Assembly: GCF_012027325.1 (NCBI RefSeq)
Contig: NZ_SNUG01000002.1
Location: 1-64,000, forward strand
Length of the DNA: 64,000 nt
Direction of reading: 5' to 3'
Source: Thermococcus sp. M39
Lineage (GTDB): Archaea; Methanobacteriota_B; Thermococci; Thermococcales; Thermococcaceae
Position numbers and translations under genes: made by a program. How positions within the stretch are numbered: position 1 is the first letter of the stretch; each line of letters begins with the position of its first letter. Under the pieces are notes generated by a model. It saw only the letters and a list, made by a program, of their open reading frames with translations, was not told the origin of the DNA and did no database searches. This document shows, piece by piece, positions 1-7,364 of this stretch.

Positions 1-111
1 TCTGACTGTTTTGATTTTCCCTTCCCTATCCCATTTCTGGATTGTTTTTGGATGAACTCCGAGTATCTCACTCGCCTGTTTGACCGTGTAAAGCTTTTCC
101 TTCACTACCAT
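1..111 (-). CDS. IS607-type serine recombinase (TnpA), N-terminal fragment cut by window edge
   Basis: Thirty-seven codons read leftward from an ATG at 111 to the window edge, so the rest of the gene lies outside. The visible peptide includes LYTVKQASEILGVHPKTIQK followed by WDREGKI, a MerR-like helix-turn-helix. This is the usual N-terminal domain of IS607-family serine recombinases, where it precedes the resolvase catalytic domain. The element would normally also carry a tnpB gene, which cannot be seen here. A plain MerR-type regulator is the alternative. The identification rests on 37 residues only. Confidence 0.6.
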   Translation of the reverse strand, partial: MVVKEKLYTVKQASEILGVHPKTIQKWDREGKIKTVR

Positions 112-187
112 ACACTCACATTTAATCTTTGACAAAAAAGAACAGTTCTGCTAGGCTAAAAGGTTAAATACCATTTCGATAAAAATC

Positions 188-200
188 TTAACGGTGTTAG
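188..200. promoter_or_regulatory. imperfect palindrome at transcription/translation start of the M20 peptidase gene
   Basis: TTAACGGTGTTAG overlaps the GTG start at 194. It matches in layout the perfect palindrome TTAACGCCGTTAA at 1568-1580, in front of the phosphoribosyltransferase gene. A TATA-like GTTAAATA lies at 163-170, about 25 bp before the GTG, so the transcript is probably leaderless and the motif would cover the transcription start. Operator function is inference. Confidence 0.35.
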
Positions 201-1519
201 AGGTGCTGGAGCTATTATCCCAGCTAATTGAGTTTGAAACTGTGAACGACCCGACCAACGGAAAAAAGCCAAGCAAGGAGTGTCCGAAATTCATCAGGGA
301 TATCTTAGATTCCTGGGGAATAGAAAGCGAGATAATTGAAAAAGATGGGTACTATGCTGTCTATGGTGAATTAGGGGAAGGTACTCCAAAGCTCATGTTC
401 TTGGCCCACTTTGATATCGTTCCAGTGAATATAGAAGAGTGGAGGACTGACCCATTTAAATTAACGATAATTGGAGACAAAGCCTATGGAAGAGGAAGTG
501 CTGACGACAAAGGGAACGTTGCTGGAGTAATGCTTGCTTTAAAGGAGCTTTCAACGAAAAAGCTCAATAGAAAGGTAATTTTCGCTTTTACTGGGGATGA
601 GGAGATTGGAGGCAAATTAGCAATGCACATAGCGGAGAAGTTGAGAGAAGAGAATAAACTCCCACAATATTTGATCAATGCTGATGGGATTGGCATGAAT
701 CCAATAATTAGAAGGAGAAAAGGATTCGGTGTGATAATTGAGGTACCGCAGCAGAAAATCCTAATCAAAGGCAAAGTAATGAAAAAGTCGTTCACTATAA
801 ACACGCCTGTACTTCAAACGAGGCATGCTGCCTATTTCATGCCTGGCGTGGATATGCATCCAATGATTGCTCTTTCTTACTTCCTAAGGAACAGCGATAA
901 TCTTGCTGTAAAAGTTGAAGGTAAATTTTTGAAGTCAAACGTTCTGCCGAGCAAAGTTGAACTGGCATATGTAGAACCCGATGAAAGTGGGGAAGAAGTT
1001 GAGGCGGATTTAAGCTTAACAGAGCTTTTGAAAGCTATAGTACCTTTAGTTAGAGCATCAATAAGTGCTGAAAAATACAGCGATTTTGGGATCTCGATAA
1101 CTCCTAACTTATATTCACTTGAAAACGGAGTTCACAAGCTTAGACTGGATATAAGAGCAATGAGCTATTCTCCTGAGCAAATAGAGAAGGTGCTTAGAGA
1201 AATCTTAGAGTTCAATATTCCGACTGCAAAGCTAACTGTTAAGCATAATGAAAAGGCGGGATATCTCTTCACTTCTCTAGATTCAGAGCTTGTCAGAATA
1301 ATGATGAAAACTCTAGAACGCTTAGGAGAGAAAGCTAAGCCAGTTGAAGGTGCTGGAGCATCAGATTCAAGATATTTCACTCCTTATGGTGTTGAAGCAA
1401 TAGATTTTGGACCAAGAGGGGGAAACATTCATGGGCCCAATGAATATGCAGATGTTACCTCCCTTAAACTGCTTCCAAAAATTTATACACACGTTGCAAT
1501 AAATTTGCTTAAAAAGTGA
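194..1519 (+). CDS. M20 family metallopeptidase (ArgE/DapE/carboxypeptidase group)
   Basis: This 441-residue protein has the di-metal M20 signature in order: HFD with His72 and Asp74, the GRGSADDKG segment with bridging Asp104, TGDEEIGG with catalytic Glu136 and metal ligand Glu137, and a C-terminal GGNIHGPNE with His413. Family members hydrolyse N-acyl amino acids or small peptides in the cytoplasm; the substrate cannot be read from the sequence. The lid domain between about 190 and 310 is present, so length and layout are normal. The start is GTG at 194 without a Shine-Dalgarno sequence, and a TATA-like box at 163-170 suggests a leaderless message. The gene stands alone between the recombinase fragment and the phosphoribosyltransferase. 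Confidence 0.85.
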   Translation: MLEVLELLSQLIEFETVNDPTNGKKPSKECPKFIRDILDSWGIESEIIEKDGYYAVYGELGEGTPKLMFLAHFDIVPVNIEEWRTDPFKLTIIGDKAYGRGSADDKGNVAGVMLALKELSTKKLNRKVIFAFTGDEEIGGKLAMHIAEKLREENKLPQYLINADGIGMNPIIRRRKGFGVIIEVPQQKILIKGKVMKKSFTINTPVLQTRHAAYFMPGVDMHPMIALSYFLRNSDNLAVKVEGKFLKSNVLPSKVELAYVEPDESGEEVEADLSLTELLKAIVPLVRASISAEKYSDFGISITPNLYSLENGVHKLRLDIRAMSYSPEQIEKVLREILEFNIPTAKLTVKHNEKAGYLFTSLDSELVRIMMKTLERLGEKAKPVEGAGASDSRYFTPYGVEAIDFGPRGGNIHGPNEYADVTSLKLLPKIYTHVAINLLKK

Positions 1520-1567
1520 TTCCTCTGTCCATTTTTTGTATGGAAACATTTAAATATTCCTAATCTA

Positions 1568-1580
1568 TTAACGCCGTTAA
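1568..1580. promoter_or_regulatory. perfect 13-bp palindrome at phosphoribosyltransferase promoter
   Basis: TTAACGCCGTTAA is two 6-bp arms around one base. It lies 15-27 bp after a TATA-like TTTAAATA (1549-1556), so it spans the predicted transcription start and ends 8 bp before the ATG. A related sequence sits at 188-200. It may be an operator for an unidentified repressor. Confidence 0.4.
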
Positions 1581-1588
1581 GGGAAATC

Positions 1589-2236
1589 ATGAAAAAGTTT
1601 CCGGCATATCTCGCTTCTTGGAATGATATTGAGAGATGGGCAAAAGAAGGAGCTCTAAAAATTCTTAACGAAGGCTGGAAGCCAGATGTTGTAGTCGGAC
1701 TTGCAAGAGGCGGATGGGTTCCAGCAAGGCTGTACTGCGATTACCTCGGCATTAAAGACTTAGTGAGCATCAAAGTTGAGCACTGGGGCATTACAGCTAC
1801 CCCCGATGGAAAAGCCAAGCTGAAATACGGAACGCAGTATCCTTTTGAAGGGAAAAAGGTTCTGATTGTTGACGATATAGCCGACACAGGAGAGAGCTTA
1901 ACTCTGGCTAAGAACTACGTTGAGAGTAAAAATCCAGCTGAAGTTAAAGCAGCGACGTTGCTAACAATAAAGACCTCAAAGTTCAGACCGGATTATTATG
2001 GGGAGGAGATTGACTGGGCGTGGATTGTATTCCCATGGAATTTCGTTGAAGATATGATAAATCTGACAAGCAACCTCTTTGAGGAGAAAGAAAAGCTCAC
2101 AACAGATGAAATCATTGCTCTTTTCAGAGAACTTCACGGCATTGAGGTTCCAAAGGAAAGGCTCGAGGAAGCTTTGACTATAGCAGAGAAGAGAAAAATA
2201 TTTAAAAAGGAAGGTGAATTTTGGCTCAAACCTTAA
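1589..2236 (+). CDS. purine-type phosphoribosyltransferase
   Basis: This is a 215-residue type I phosphoribosyltransferase. The PRPP-binding loop is VLIVDDIADTGES at residues 91-103, and the N-terminal fold carries VVVGLARGGWVPAR at 34-47. This layout matches archaeal xanthine/guanine/hypoxanthine-type enzymes that convert a free base and PRPP to a nucleotide, so a purine salvage role is the best guess. About 65 residues follow the core and look like a small helical extension. A BMP-type nucleoside importer lies 3 kb downstream, which fits salvage but does not prove it. The base specificity is not determined. Confidence 0.8.
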   Translation: MKKFPAYLASWNDIERWAKEGALKILNEGWKPDVVVGLARGGWVPARLYCDYLGIKDLVSIKVEHWGITATPDGKAKLKYGTQYPFEGKKVLIVDDIADTGESLTLAKNYVESKNPAEVKAATLLTIKTSKFRPDYYGEEIDWAWIVFPWNFVEDMINLTSNLFEEKEKLTTDEIIALFRELHGIEVPKERLEEALTIAEKRKIFKKEGEFWLKP

Positions 2237-2248
2237 GGTTGTGGTACT

Positions 2249-2569
2249 TTGGATAAAGAAAAGACCATAGAGGCAATTAAAAAGCACAGTAACTATTCGA
2301 GGGAAATTTACGAAATGCACGAGGAGAGCATAAATAATGCAATTGATAACTATGAACAGCTGAAAGAGAACTATCTAAATGACCACTCAAGAGCTAGGAT
2401 AGTTAGAATCGTCATAAATGAGGATAACGATCTGCCACTAGCTATAGAATTCCACAAAAAAGACGACTCCTTCAAAGGATTCAGCATCGCAATAGGGAAG
2501 CCATACATAAAGAGTGAAAATAATGGGAAAAGCGAGGAGCAAGAAAATTACGAAGAGAGCAACGGCTGA
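2249..2569 (+). CDS. small charged hypothetical protein, downstream partner of the phosphoribosyltransferase
   Basis: The product is 106 residues with no recognisable motif. It begins with a TTG only 12 bp after the preceding stop, so the two genes are probably co-transcribed. The N-terminal half is helical and acidic; the middle (RIVRIVINEDNDLPLAIEFH) looks like two beta strands; the last 20 residues are Glu/Asn/Ser-rich and probably disordered. Its 3' end overlaps the convergent gene by 22 bp. I do not recognise the family. The TTG start is chosen because no ATG or GTG lies near the beginning of the open frame. Confidence 0.55.
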   Translation: MDKEKTIEAIKKHSNYSREIYEMHEESINNAIDNYEQLKENYLNDHSRARIVRIVINEDNDLPLAIEFHKKDDSFKGFSIAIGKPYIKSENNGKSEEQENYEESNG

Positions 2570-4335
2570 ATATAAAATCCATCTTCTATCTTTTCTCCAT
2601 CATAAATTTCATAGCTGACAAGATAATAGGTCGGATTTCTGTATCTTCTCGTAGAGTATCTGTCTGCACCAGCAATCCAGACAATGTAGTTATCTTCTCT
2701 GAGAGGGTTCCTTATGGCAAGGAGCATAGATGTTTGAGGTGAGTTGTAAGAGAACTTCATAAAGGAAACTTCTTTTATGTCATCTGGAGTTATGATAAAT
2801 GTTCTAACATTTCCGAAGTTTGAATTTTTCTCTAAAACCCAGGTGCCGTTCTTAAACACAAACCTCAACGGGAAGTACTCCTCAAACTGTTGCACAACTT
2901 TGTTGCTGACAGAGCCGCCTATGAGGATTAAGTCTTTCTTTAAGTCTTCATCCGTCAAGTTTACGTCTGCTTTAACCTCAATTTTAATGTCTCCAGGCCA
3001 CTGTGAGTAAAATGTTTCGAGATAGCTTTTCACGATCTCCGCAGTTTCTCTGTCATATTCAGATCCTCTTTTGTCTGGATTCTGAGTGCCGTAGACAATT
3101 ATTACTTCTCCTTCCTTTACAACATCATCTAAAGCTCTTAAAGGAGTGATAGGGACGTTTTTCTCGTAAAGATCTTTGGCTTTTTCTGGAGGGGCTTTCT
3201 CAGCTAGCTCATCGAGCATCTTGTAGATATACTCATCAAGGGTCTTGTTCTCTTTTAAGCTTAAAGCGGTGTATTTTTGATAGAGTTCTATCATGTAATC
3301 CTGCCAAAATTCGCCCCAAGCTTTCTGCATTTGAAGGTTCCACTCGGCATAGTCCCTATCTATATGGCTCAGGGCAAAGTATGCCCAGCCGTCCGCAAAG
3401 CTCTCATAGATCATCATTGTATCAAACCAGAAGTGGATATCATAGGTTGCTAAATAGGGCATATCCTCCTCTATCGTGTTTTCAAAGTAGCGGAGAGGTT
3501 TAACTTTGTAGCCATAGTATTCATCCAGCTTTTCATTCGTTATATCATGACCAAGCTCATGATAAATGAAGTCTAGAACCCAAAGCTCATCAAATTTTCT
3601 GTTATTTACATAGACAGCGTTGAGAGGAAGCCCAAATATAGTATCTTTGGCTCTCTCCAAGCTCCATAAAGTCCTCGGCGGTGTTCTCCTCACCAGCGGA
3701 GGTATTCCACCTGAGCCGTAAATCTTAGTTCCATTCTCTTCTCTGTAAAAGCTGTGCCCGTGAATGCACACCAAATACGGCAGATGGAACTCAAATCTGA
3801 CGTTTGTTAGGTTCATGTAGGGCCCCATGAATTCATCTGGAGGCAAAAGCTGAATAGCAGATTTATAAACTTCCAAATCTTGCCCATAATAGCTTTCATG
3901 GGATTTAAAGAACTCCATGAAGTGTGTATCCTGAGCAAATTTTCTCAGGGCATCAACAATTTTGTCCAAATCCGAGTCTTGCCACTCCGTGTAAATTCTC
4001 TTCATTTCAGGAGGATTTGAAAACTGAAGAATGTACGCATCGAGGAGGAAGAGCTTGTAATCTCTCTGTGGAATATTCTCTACATCGCTGAAGTAGTGCT
4101 TAAGTGTTTGGACTGCTTCATGGTTTTTGTATTTCCCAAAATAAGCATCCACATCTCGGATATAACCGAGGCGATGTATTACAAACTCGTCAAGTTCAAA
4201 TGTAAGATAGTAAACGATGCTTAAAAGTTCTTCATTCGGATTTACCTCAACAAGAACTTTATCCGTTTGATACTGACATGCATAAGCGGGAGAAGCTAGG
4301 ATTATAAAAACAAAGAATGCTAATGCTCTTTTCAT
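2548..4335 (-). CDS. exported HExxH metalloprotease-like protein (DUF4932-like)
   Basis: The start is the ATG at 4335, preceded by AGGTGGTGAT, not the upstream frame opening at 4383. It gives 595 residues with a signal peptide (MKRALAFFVFIILASPAYAC). A zinc-protease motif HELGH sits near residues 259-263 and a downstream ESFADGWAYF supplies a possible third ligand. This resembles the DUF4932 family, whose function is unknown. The C-terminal 170 residues read as a separate Rossmann-like alpha/beta segment. The protein is probably exported. It is divergent from a metal-binding protein gene, and the two share a 91-bp promoter region. Protease activity is inferred from the motif only. Confidence 0.65.
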   Translation of the reverse strand: MKRALAFFVFIILASPAYACQYQTDKVLVEVNPNEELLSIVYYLTFELDEFVIHRLGYIRDVDAYFGKYKNHEAVQTLKHYFSDVENIPQRDYKLFLLDAYILQFSNPPEMKRIYTEWQDSDLDKIVDALRKFAQDTHFMEFFKSHESYYGQDLEVYKSAIQLLPPDEFMGPYMNLTNVRFEFHLPYLVCIHGHSFYREENGTKIYGSGGIPPLVRRTPPRTLWSLERAKDTIFGLPLNAVYVNNRKFDELWVLDFIYHELGHDITNEKLDEYYGYKVKPLRYFENTIEEDMPYLATYDIHFWFDTMMIYESFADGWAYFALSHIDRDYAEWNLQMQKAWGEFWQDYMIELYQKYTALSLKENKTLDEYIYKMLDELAEKAPPEKAKDLYEKNVPITPLRALDDVVKEGEVIIVYGTQNPDKRGSEYDRETAEIVKSYLETFYSQWPGDIKIEVKADVNLTDEDLKKDLILIGGSVSNKVVQQFEEYFPLRFVFKNGTWVLEKNSNFGNVRTFIITPDDIKEVSFMKFSYNSPQTSMLLAIRNPLREDNYIVWIAGADRYSTRRYRNPTYYLVSYEIYDGEKIEDGFYIQPLLSS

Positions 4336-4409
4336 ATCACCACCTATGGTAATTTTACTCATTTGCTTAAAAATCTTGCACAAAGTTTTAAAGTCAAACT
4401 ACTTAACGA

Positions 4410-4427
4410 TTTTAGGGTGACCTAAAA
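4410..4427. promoter_or_regulatory. DtxR-like operator overlapping RBS and start codon
   Basis: TTTTAGGGTGACCTAAAA is a perfect inverted repeat with 7-bp arms around GTGA. The TTAGG-N4-CCTAA core has the spacing of the bacterial DtxR/IdeR box. The GGTGA ribosome-binding site of the following gene lies in the centre, and the last A is the first base of its ATG. A TATA-like stretch lies near 4386-4393. Regulation by a metal-responsive DtxR-family protein is inferred from motif similarity and the nature of the gene. Confidence 0.6.
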
Positions 4428-5407
4428 TGAGAGCAAAAGCTGTTATACTCATCCTTCTCCTCACTTCATTTGCAATTCCAAGTGTGAGCGCTGAAAAGCC
4501 CTTAGTGGTTGCGAGTATAGCACCTCTGGCAGAGATAGTAAAGGAGGCATTTGGAGACTCCGTAAACGTTGTCTATCTCGTCCCTCCTGGAGCTGATCCT
4601 CACCAGTACCAGCTGACTCCAGATCAGATTGAGCTCATCAAGAGAGCTGATGTGGTTGTTACAGCGAATGGTCATTTGCCAGTGGAACAGAAGATGAAAG
4701 AACTCTGGGAGGAAGGAGCGCTTAATGCAAAAGTACTCTTTGCTGATGATTATCAGAAATACGGCTTCCGCTTTCTCCCAGAACGGTGGTATAATAACAA
4801 AAACAACCCTCATGGAGTTTGGGTTGACCCCTACAATGCCTTGGCGATTGCGAAAGCTACAGAGGTGGCGTTAGCAGAAAAATATCCGCAGAACAGAGAG
4901 TTTTATGAAAAACAATACAAAAAATTTGAGATAAGAGTTCTGGCAATAGTTGAGGCTTACAAAGCTTTGGCTGAGAATGCAACTGCTGTAATCGAGATGC
5001 CCTCCCAGCAGTATGCTCTTGAGTGGATCGGAGTAAAAGCAGTTGCCTCAATTAAGCCTGAAGAAGAAGTTCCAGCTAAGAGCGTTGATGATATGATCAA
5101 TATAGCTCAAACTGCTGATATTATTGCTTATTCTTCTCAGAGCCCTGAATCACTAAAAAATGCTGCCCTTGAGCTCTCTCAAAGAACTGGTAAACCTTTA
5201 GCCGATATAACCACAATTTGGGTCAATAAACCTTACACTGAAATCTTAATTGAAAACTCCAAAGCTGTGATAAATGCATTGAACCAAAAGACACCAGTCA
5301 TTCAACAAACTACAAAAGCAGAAAGCATCAATGTTATTTATGTTCTCTTGGCATTGGTTGTTGGAATTTCACTTGGAATGGCTGTCGGGGTTTTGATTAA
5401 GAAGTAG
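4427..5407 (+). CDS. Zn/Mn-type ABC transporter substrate-binding protein, membrane-anchored
   Basis: This is a 326-residue cluster A-I (ZnuA/TroA-like) metal-binding protein with a signal peptide at 1-22. Candidate metal ligands are His59 (GADPHQY), His83 and His129 (NPHGVWVDP), with an acidic ligand in the C-terminal lobe. A C-terminal membrane segment (VIYVLLALVVGISLGMAVGV) before a short basic tail anchors it outside the cell. Zinc or manganese delivery is the family role; which metal is unclear. No permease or ATPase gene adjoins it, so it is an orphan that must work with a transporter encoded elsewhere. A DtxR-like palindrome overlaps its start, consistent with metal control. Confidence 0.85.
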   Translation: MRAKAVILILLLTSFAIPSVSAEKPLVVASIAPLAEIVKEAFGDSVNVVYLVPPGADPHQYQLTPDQIELIKRADVVVTANGHLPVEQKMKELWEEGALNAKVLFADDYQKYGFRFLPERWYNNKNNPHGVWVDPYNALAIAKATEVALAEKYPQNREFYEKQYKKFEIRVLAIVEAYKALAENATAVIEMPSQQYALEWIGVKAVASIKPEEEVPAKSVDDMINIAQTADIIAYSSQSPESLKNAALELSQRTGKPLADITTIWVNKPYTEILIENSKAVINALNQKTPVIQQTTKAESINVIYVLLALVVGISLGMAVGVLIKK

Positions 5408-5421
5408 AAAAAAAGAAAATC

Positions 5422-6327
5422 TCACTCTCTCTTGTATGGCTTTCCATCCCACTTTGGTGGTCTTACCTTTCCTATTATTCCAGCAACGATGACTATTGTC
5501 ACTATGTACGGCAGTGTAGCAACGAACTGCCATGGAACAACTTGTGAAACTGCTGGGTTTGTTCTCACCCACACTGAGAGGTTATCGAAGAATCCAAAGA
5601 GAAATCCACCGATTAATGCCCTTACTGGGTTCCAGCCACTGAATACCATGTTTGCCAATGCAATGAAACCTCTACCTGAAGATATTTCCTTTGTGACGAC
5701 TCCGAGCCAGTCAACGCTCAAATAGGCCCCTCCAAGCCCAGCTAAGGTTGCTCCATATACTGTTGCTAAAAAGCGGTATTTCTCAACGTTGACACCTAAA
5801 GCATCTGCTGCCTCTGGGTTCTCACCGACAGCTCTTATTCTAAGTCCTAATGGAGTTCTAAAGAGCACCCAGTGTGTTAGGAACACAATTATGAAAGTTA
5901 CGAGCACCATAGGACTTAAGCCACCATAGGGGGTGTTAATGAGTGGCTGAATTCTAAAGTTCGTGGGGACTTGGTGCTGTCCTGCTGTTCCCCATACTGC
6001 CGTAATTCCGAAGGCGACTACACCTAAAGCCAGCAAATTCACACCGATACCCGGAATGATGTGGTCTCCTTTGAGATAAACCGTTATGGCTCCATGGAGC
6101 ATTCCTAAGAGCATCCCAACAAAAGCTCCACCTAATAGGCCTATCCATGGGTTGCCACTCATCTCTGCAAATATTGCACCGAAGAGTGCTGACATGAGTA
6201 GGATTCCTTCATATCCGATGTTTACAACTCCTGCTCTTTCACTTACCACTGCTCCAGTGCTCGTCAAAACTATTGGGACCATTGCTGTCAATGAACCGAG
6301 AAGGATTGAGAGTATCATGTCTATCAT
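5422..6327 (-). CDS. nucleoside-type ABC importer permease 2 (NupQ/YufQ-like)
   Basis: This 301-residue polytopic protein belongs to the BPD transporter family 2 that serves BMP-type substrate-binding proteins. The conserved SERAGVVNIGYEGILLM segment is at residues 29-45, and about eight hydrophobic helices follow. It is the last gene of a four-gene operon; its ATG overlaps the upstream permease stop by 4 bp (ATGA), with GGTGGTGAG as ribosome-binding site. Together with the other permease it should form the membrane channel for a nucleoside or related substrate. Confidence 0.85.
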   Translation of the reverse strand: MIDMILSILLGSLTAMVPIVLTSTGAVVSERAGVVNIGYEGILLMSALFGAIFAEMSGNPWIGLLGGAFVGMLLGMLHGAITVYLKGDHIIPGIGVNLLALGVVAFGITAVWGTAGQHQVPTNFRIQPLINTPYGGLSPMVLVTFIIVFLTHWVLFRTPLGLRIRAVGENPEAADALGVNVEKYRFLATVYGATLAGLGGAYLSVDWLGVVTKEISSGRGFIALANMVFSGWNPVRALIGGFLFGFFDNLSVWVRTNPAVSQVVPWQFVATLPYIVTIVIVAGIIGKVRPPKWDGKPYKRE

Positions 6328-7364
6328 TTTCTCACCACCTTCTTAACTAAGTCCCACAAGCCTGGAACTGCAACTGCAACAACAATTATACCCTGCACAA
6401 CCTTAACCATCTCTAATGGGACTCCAGCCTCTATCTGCATGTATGTTGCTCCTGCTTTCAGTGCTCCGAAGAATATACCGCTAAAGATTATGCCTATCGG
6501 GTGGTTTCTTCCCACCAAAGAAACACCAATTCCATCAAAACCGTAGCCGTATATGTTCGCCATACCTTGGCTTATTGCGTAGCTTGGTGGTCTTCCCATA
6601 ACTTCAGTCGCTCCTGCTAAACCGCTCATTATACCACCAAGAAGGAATGACCAGATGATGGCTCTCTTTGGATTGATTCCACCATATCTTGCAGCTCTCT
6701 CGTTATAACCACTTGCTCTCAGTTCATAACCAAGAACTGTATGCCAAAGGATATAATATGTGATTATTGCAGCTGCTATTGCAATTATGAATGCAAGGGA
6801 AAGCTCGCTTCCCTTCATGAGCAGAGGTAATCTTGCACTTACTGGGACTTCTATTGTTTTGTTGGGGTCATCAGGATTTGCCAGTGGACCCAGAACAAGG
6901 TATAAGGCAGTATAAAATGCAATCCAGTTGAGCATGATTGTTGAGATAACCTCATGAACACCCCTGTAGACCTTTAAAAGTGCAGCTGGCAGTGCCCAAA
7001 GCATTCCAAAAATCATTCCAGCAATTAAGCCTATTATAGGGTTAGCAAAGATGTTGGTGAAAATTATAGCGGCTATTGCACCGAAGTAGACAGTACCTTC
7101 AGCACCAATGTTGAATATTCCAGTCCTCGCGCTGATTGCGAAAGTTAAAGCTGTTAAAATTATCGGAGTTGCTGAACTCAAGGTCATTGACCATCCATAA
7201 GCTGAACCTACAGCACCTTTAACGAGAGCAGCATATGCTTCTATTGGATTATACCCAGAAAATGCTAACACTATAGCTCCAATGAGAACTCCGATTACAA
7301 TTGCAAGGAAACTTTCAAGGAGAGGTTTAATGAGTTGTTTAATCATTTTATTATCAGCTTTCAA
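6324..7364 (-). CDS. nucleoside-type ABC importer permease 1 (NupP/YufP-like)
   Basis: This is a 346-residue membrane protein with the family hallmark ARTGIFNIGAEGTVYFGA (about 79-96), about nine hydrophobic helices and the usual size for the longer of the two permeases. The TTG at 7364 has GGAGGT seven bases upstream and overlaps the ATPase gene by 11 bp; an ATG at 7346 is the alternative start. It pairs with the permease encoded just downstream and with the tandem ATPase upstream. The substrate is inferred to be a nucleoside from the family. Confidence 0.85.
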   Translation of the reverse strand: MKADNKMIKQLIKPLLESFLAIVIGVLIGAIVLAFSGYNPIEAYAALVKGAVGSAYGWSMTLSSATPIILTALTFAISARTGIFNIGAEGTVYFGAIAAIIFTNIFANPIIGLIAGMIFGMLWALPAALLKVYRGVHEVISTIMLNWIAFYTALYLVLGPLANPDDPNKTIEVPVSARLPLLMKGSELSLAFIIAIAAAIITYYILWHTVLGYELRASGYNERAARYGGINPKRAIIWSFLLGGIMSGLAGATEVMGRPPSYAISQGMANIYGYGFDGIGVSLVGRNHPIGIIFSGIFFGALKAGATYMQIEAGVPLEMVKVVQGIIVVAVAVPGLWDLVKKVVRK

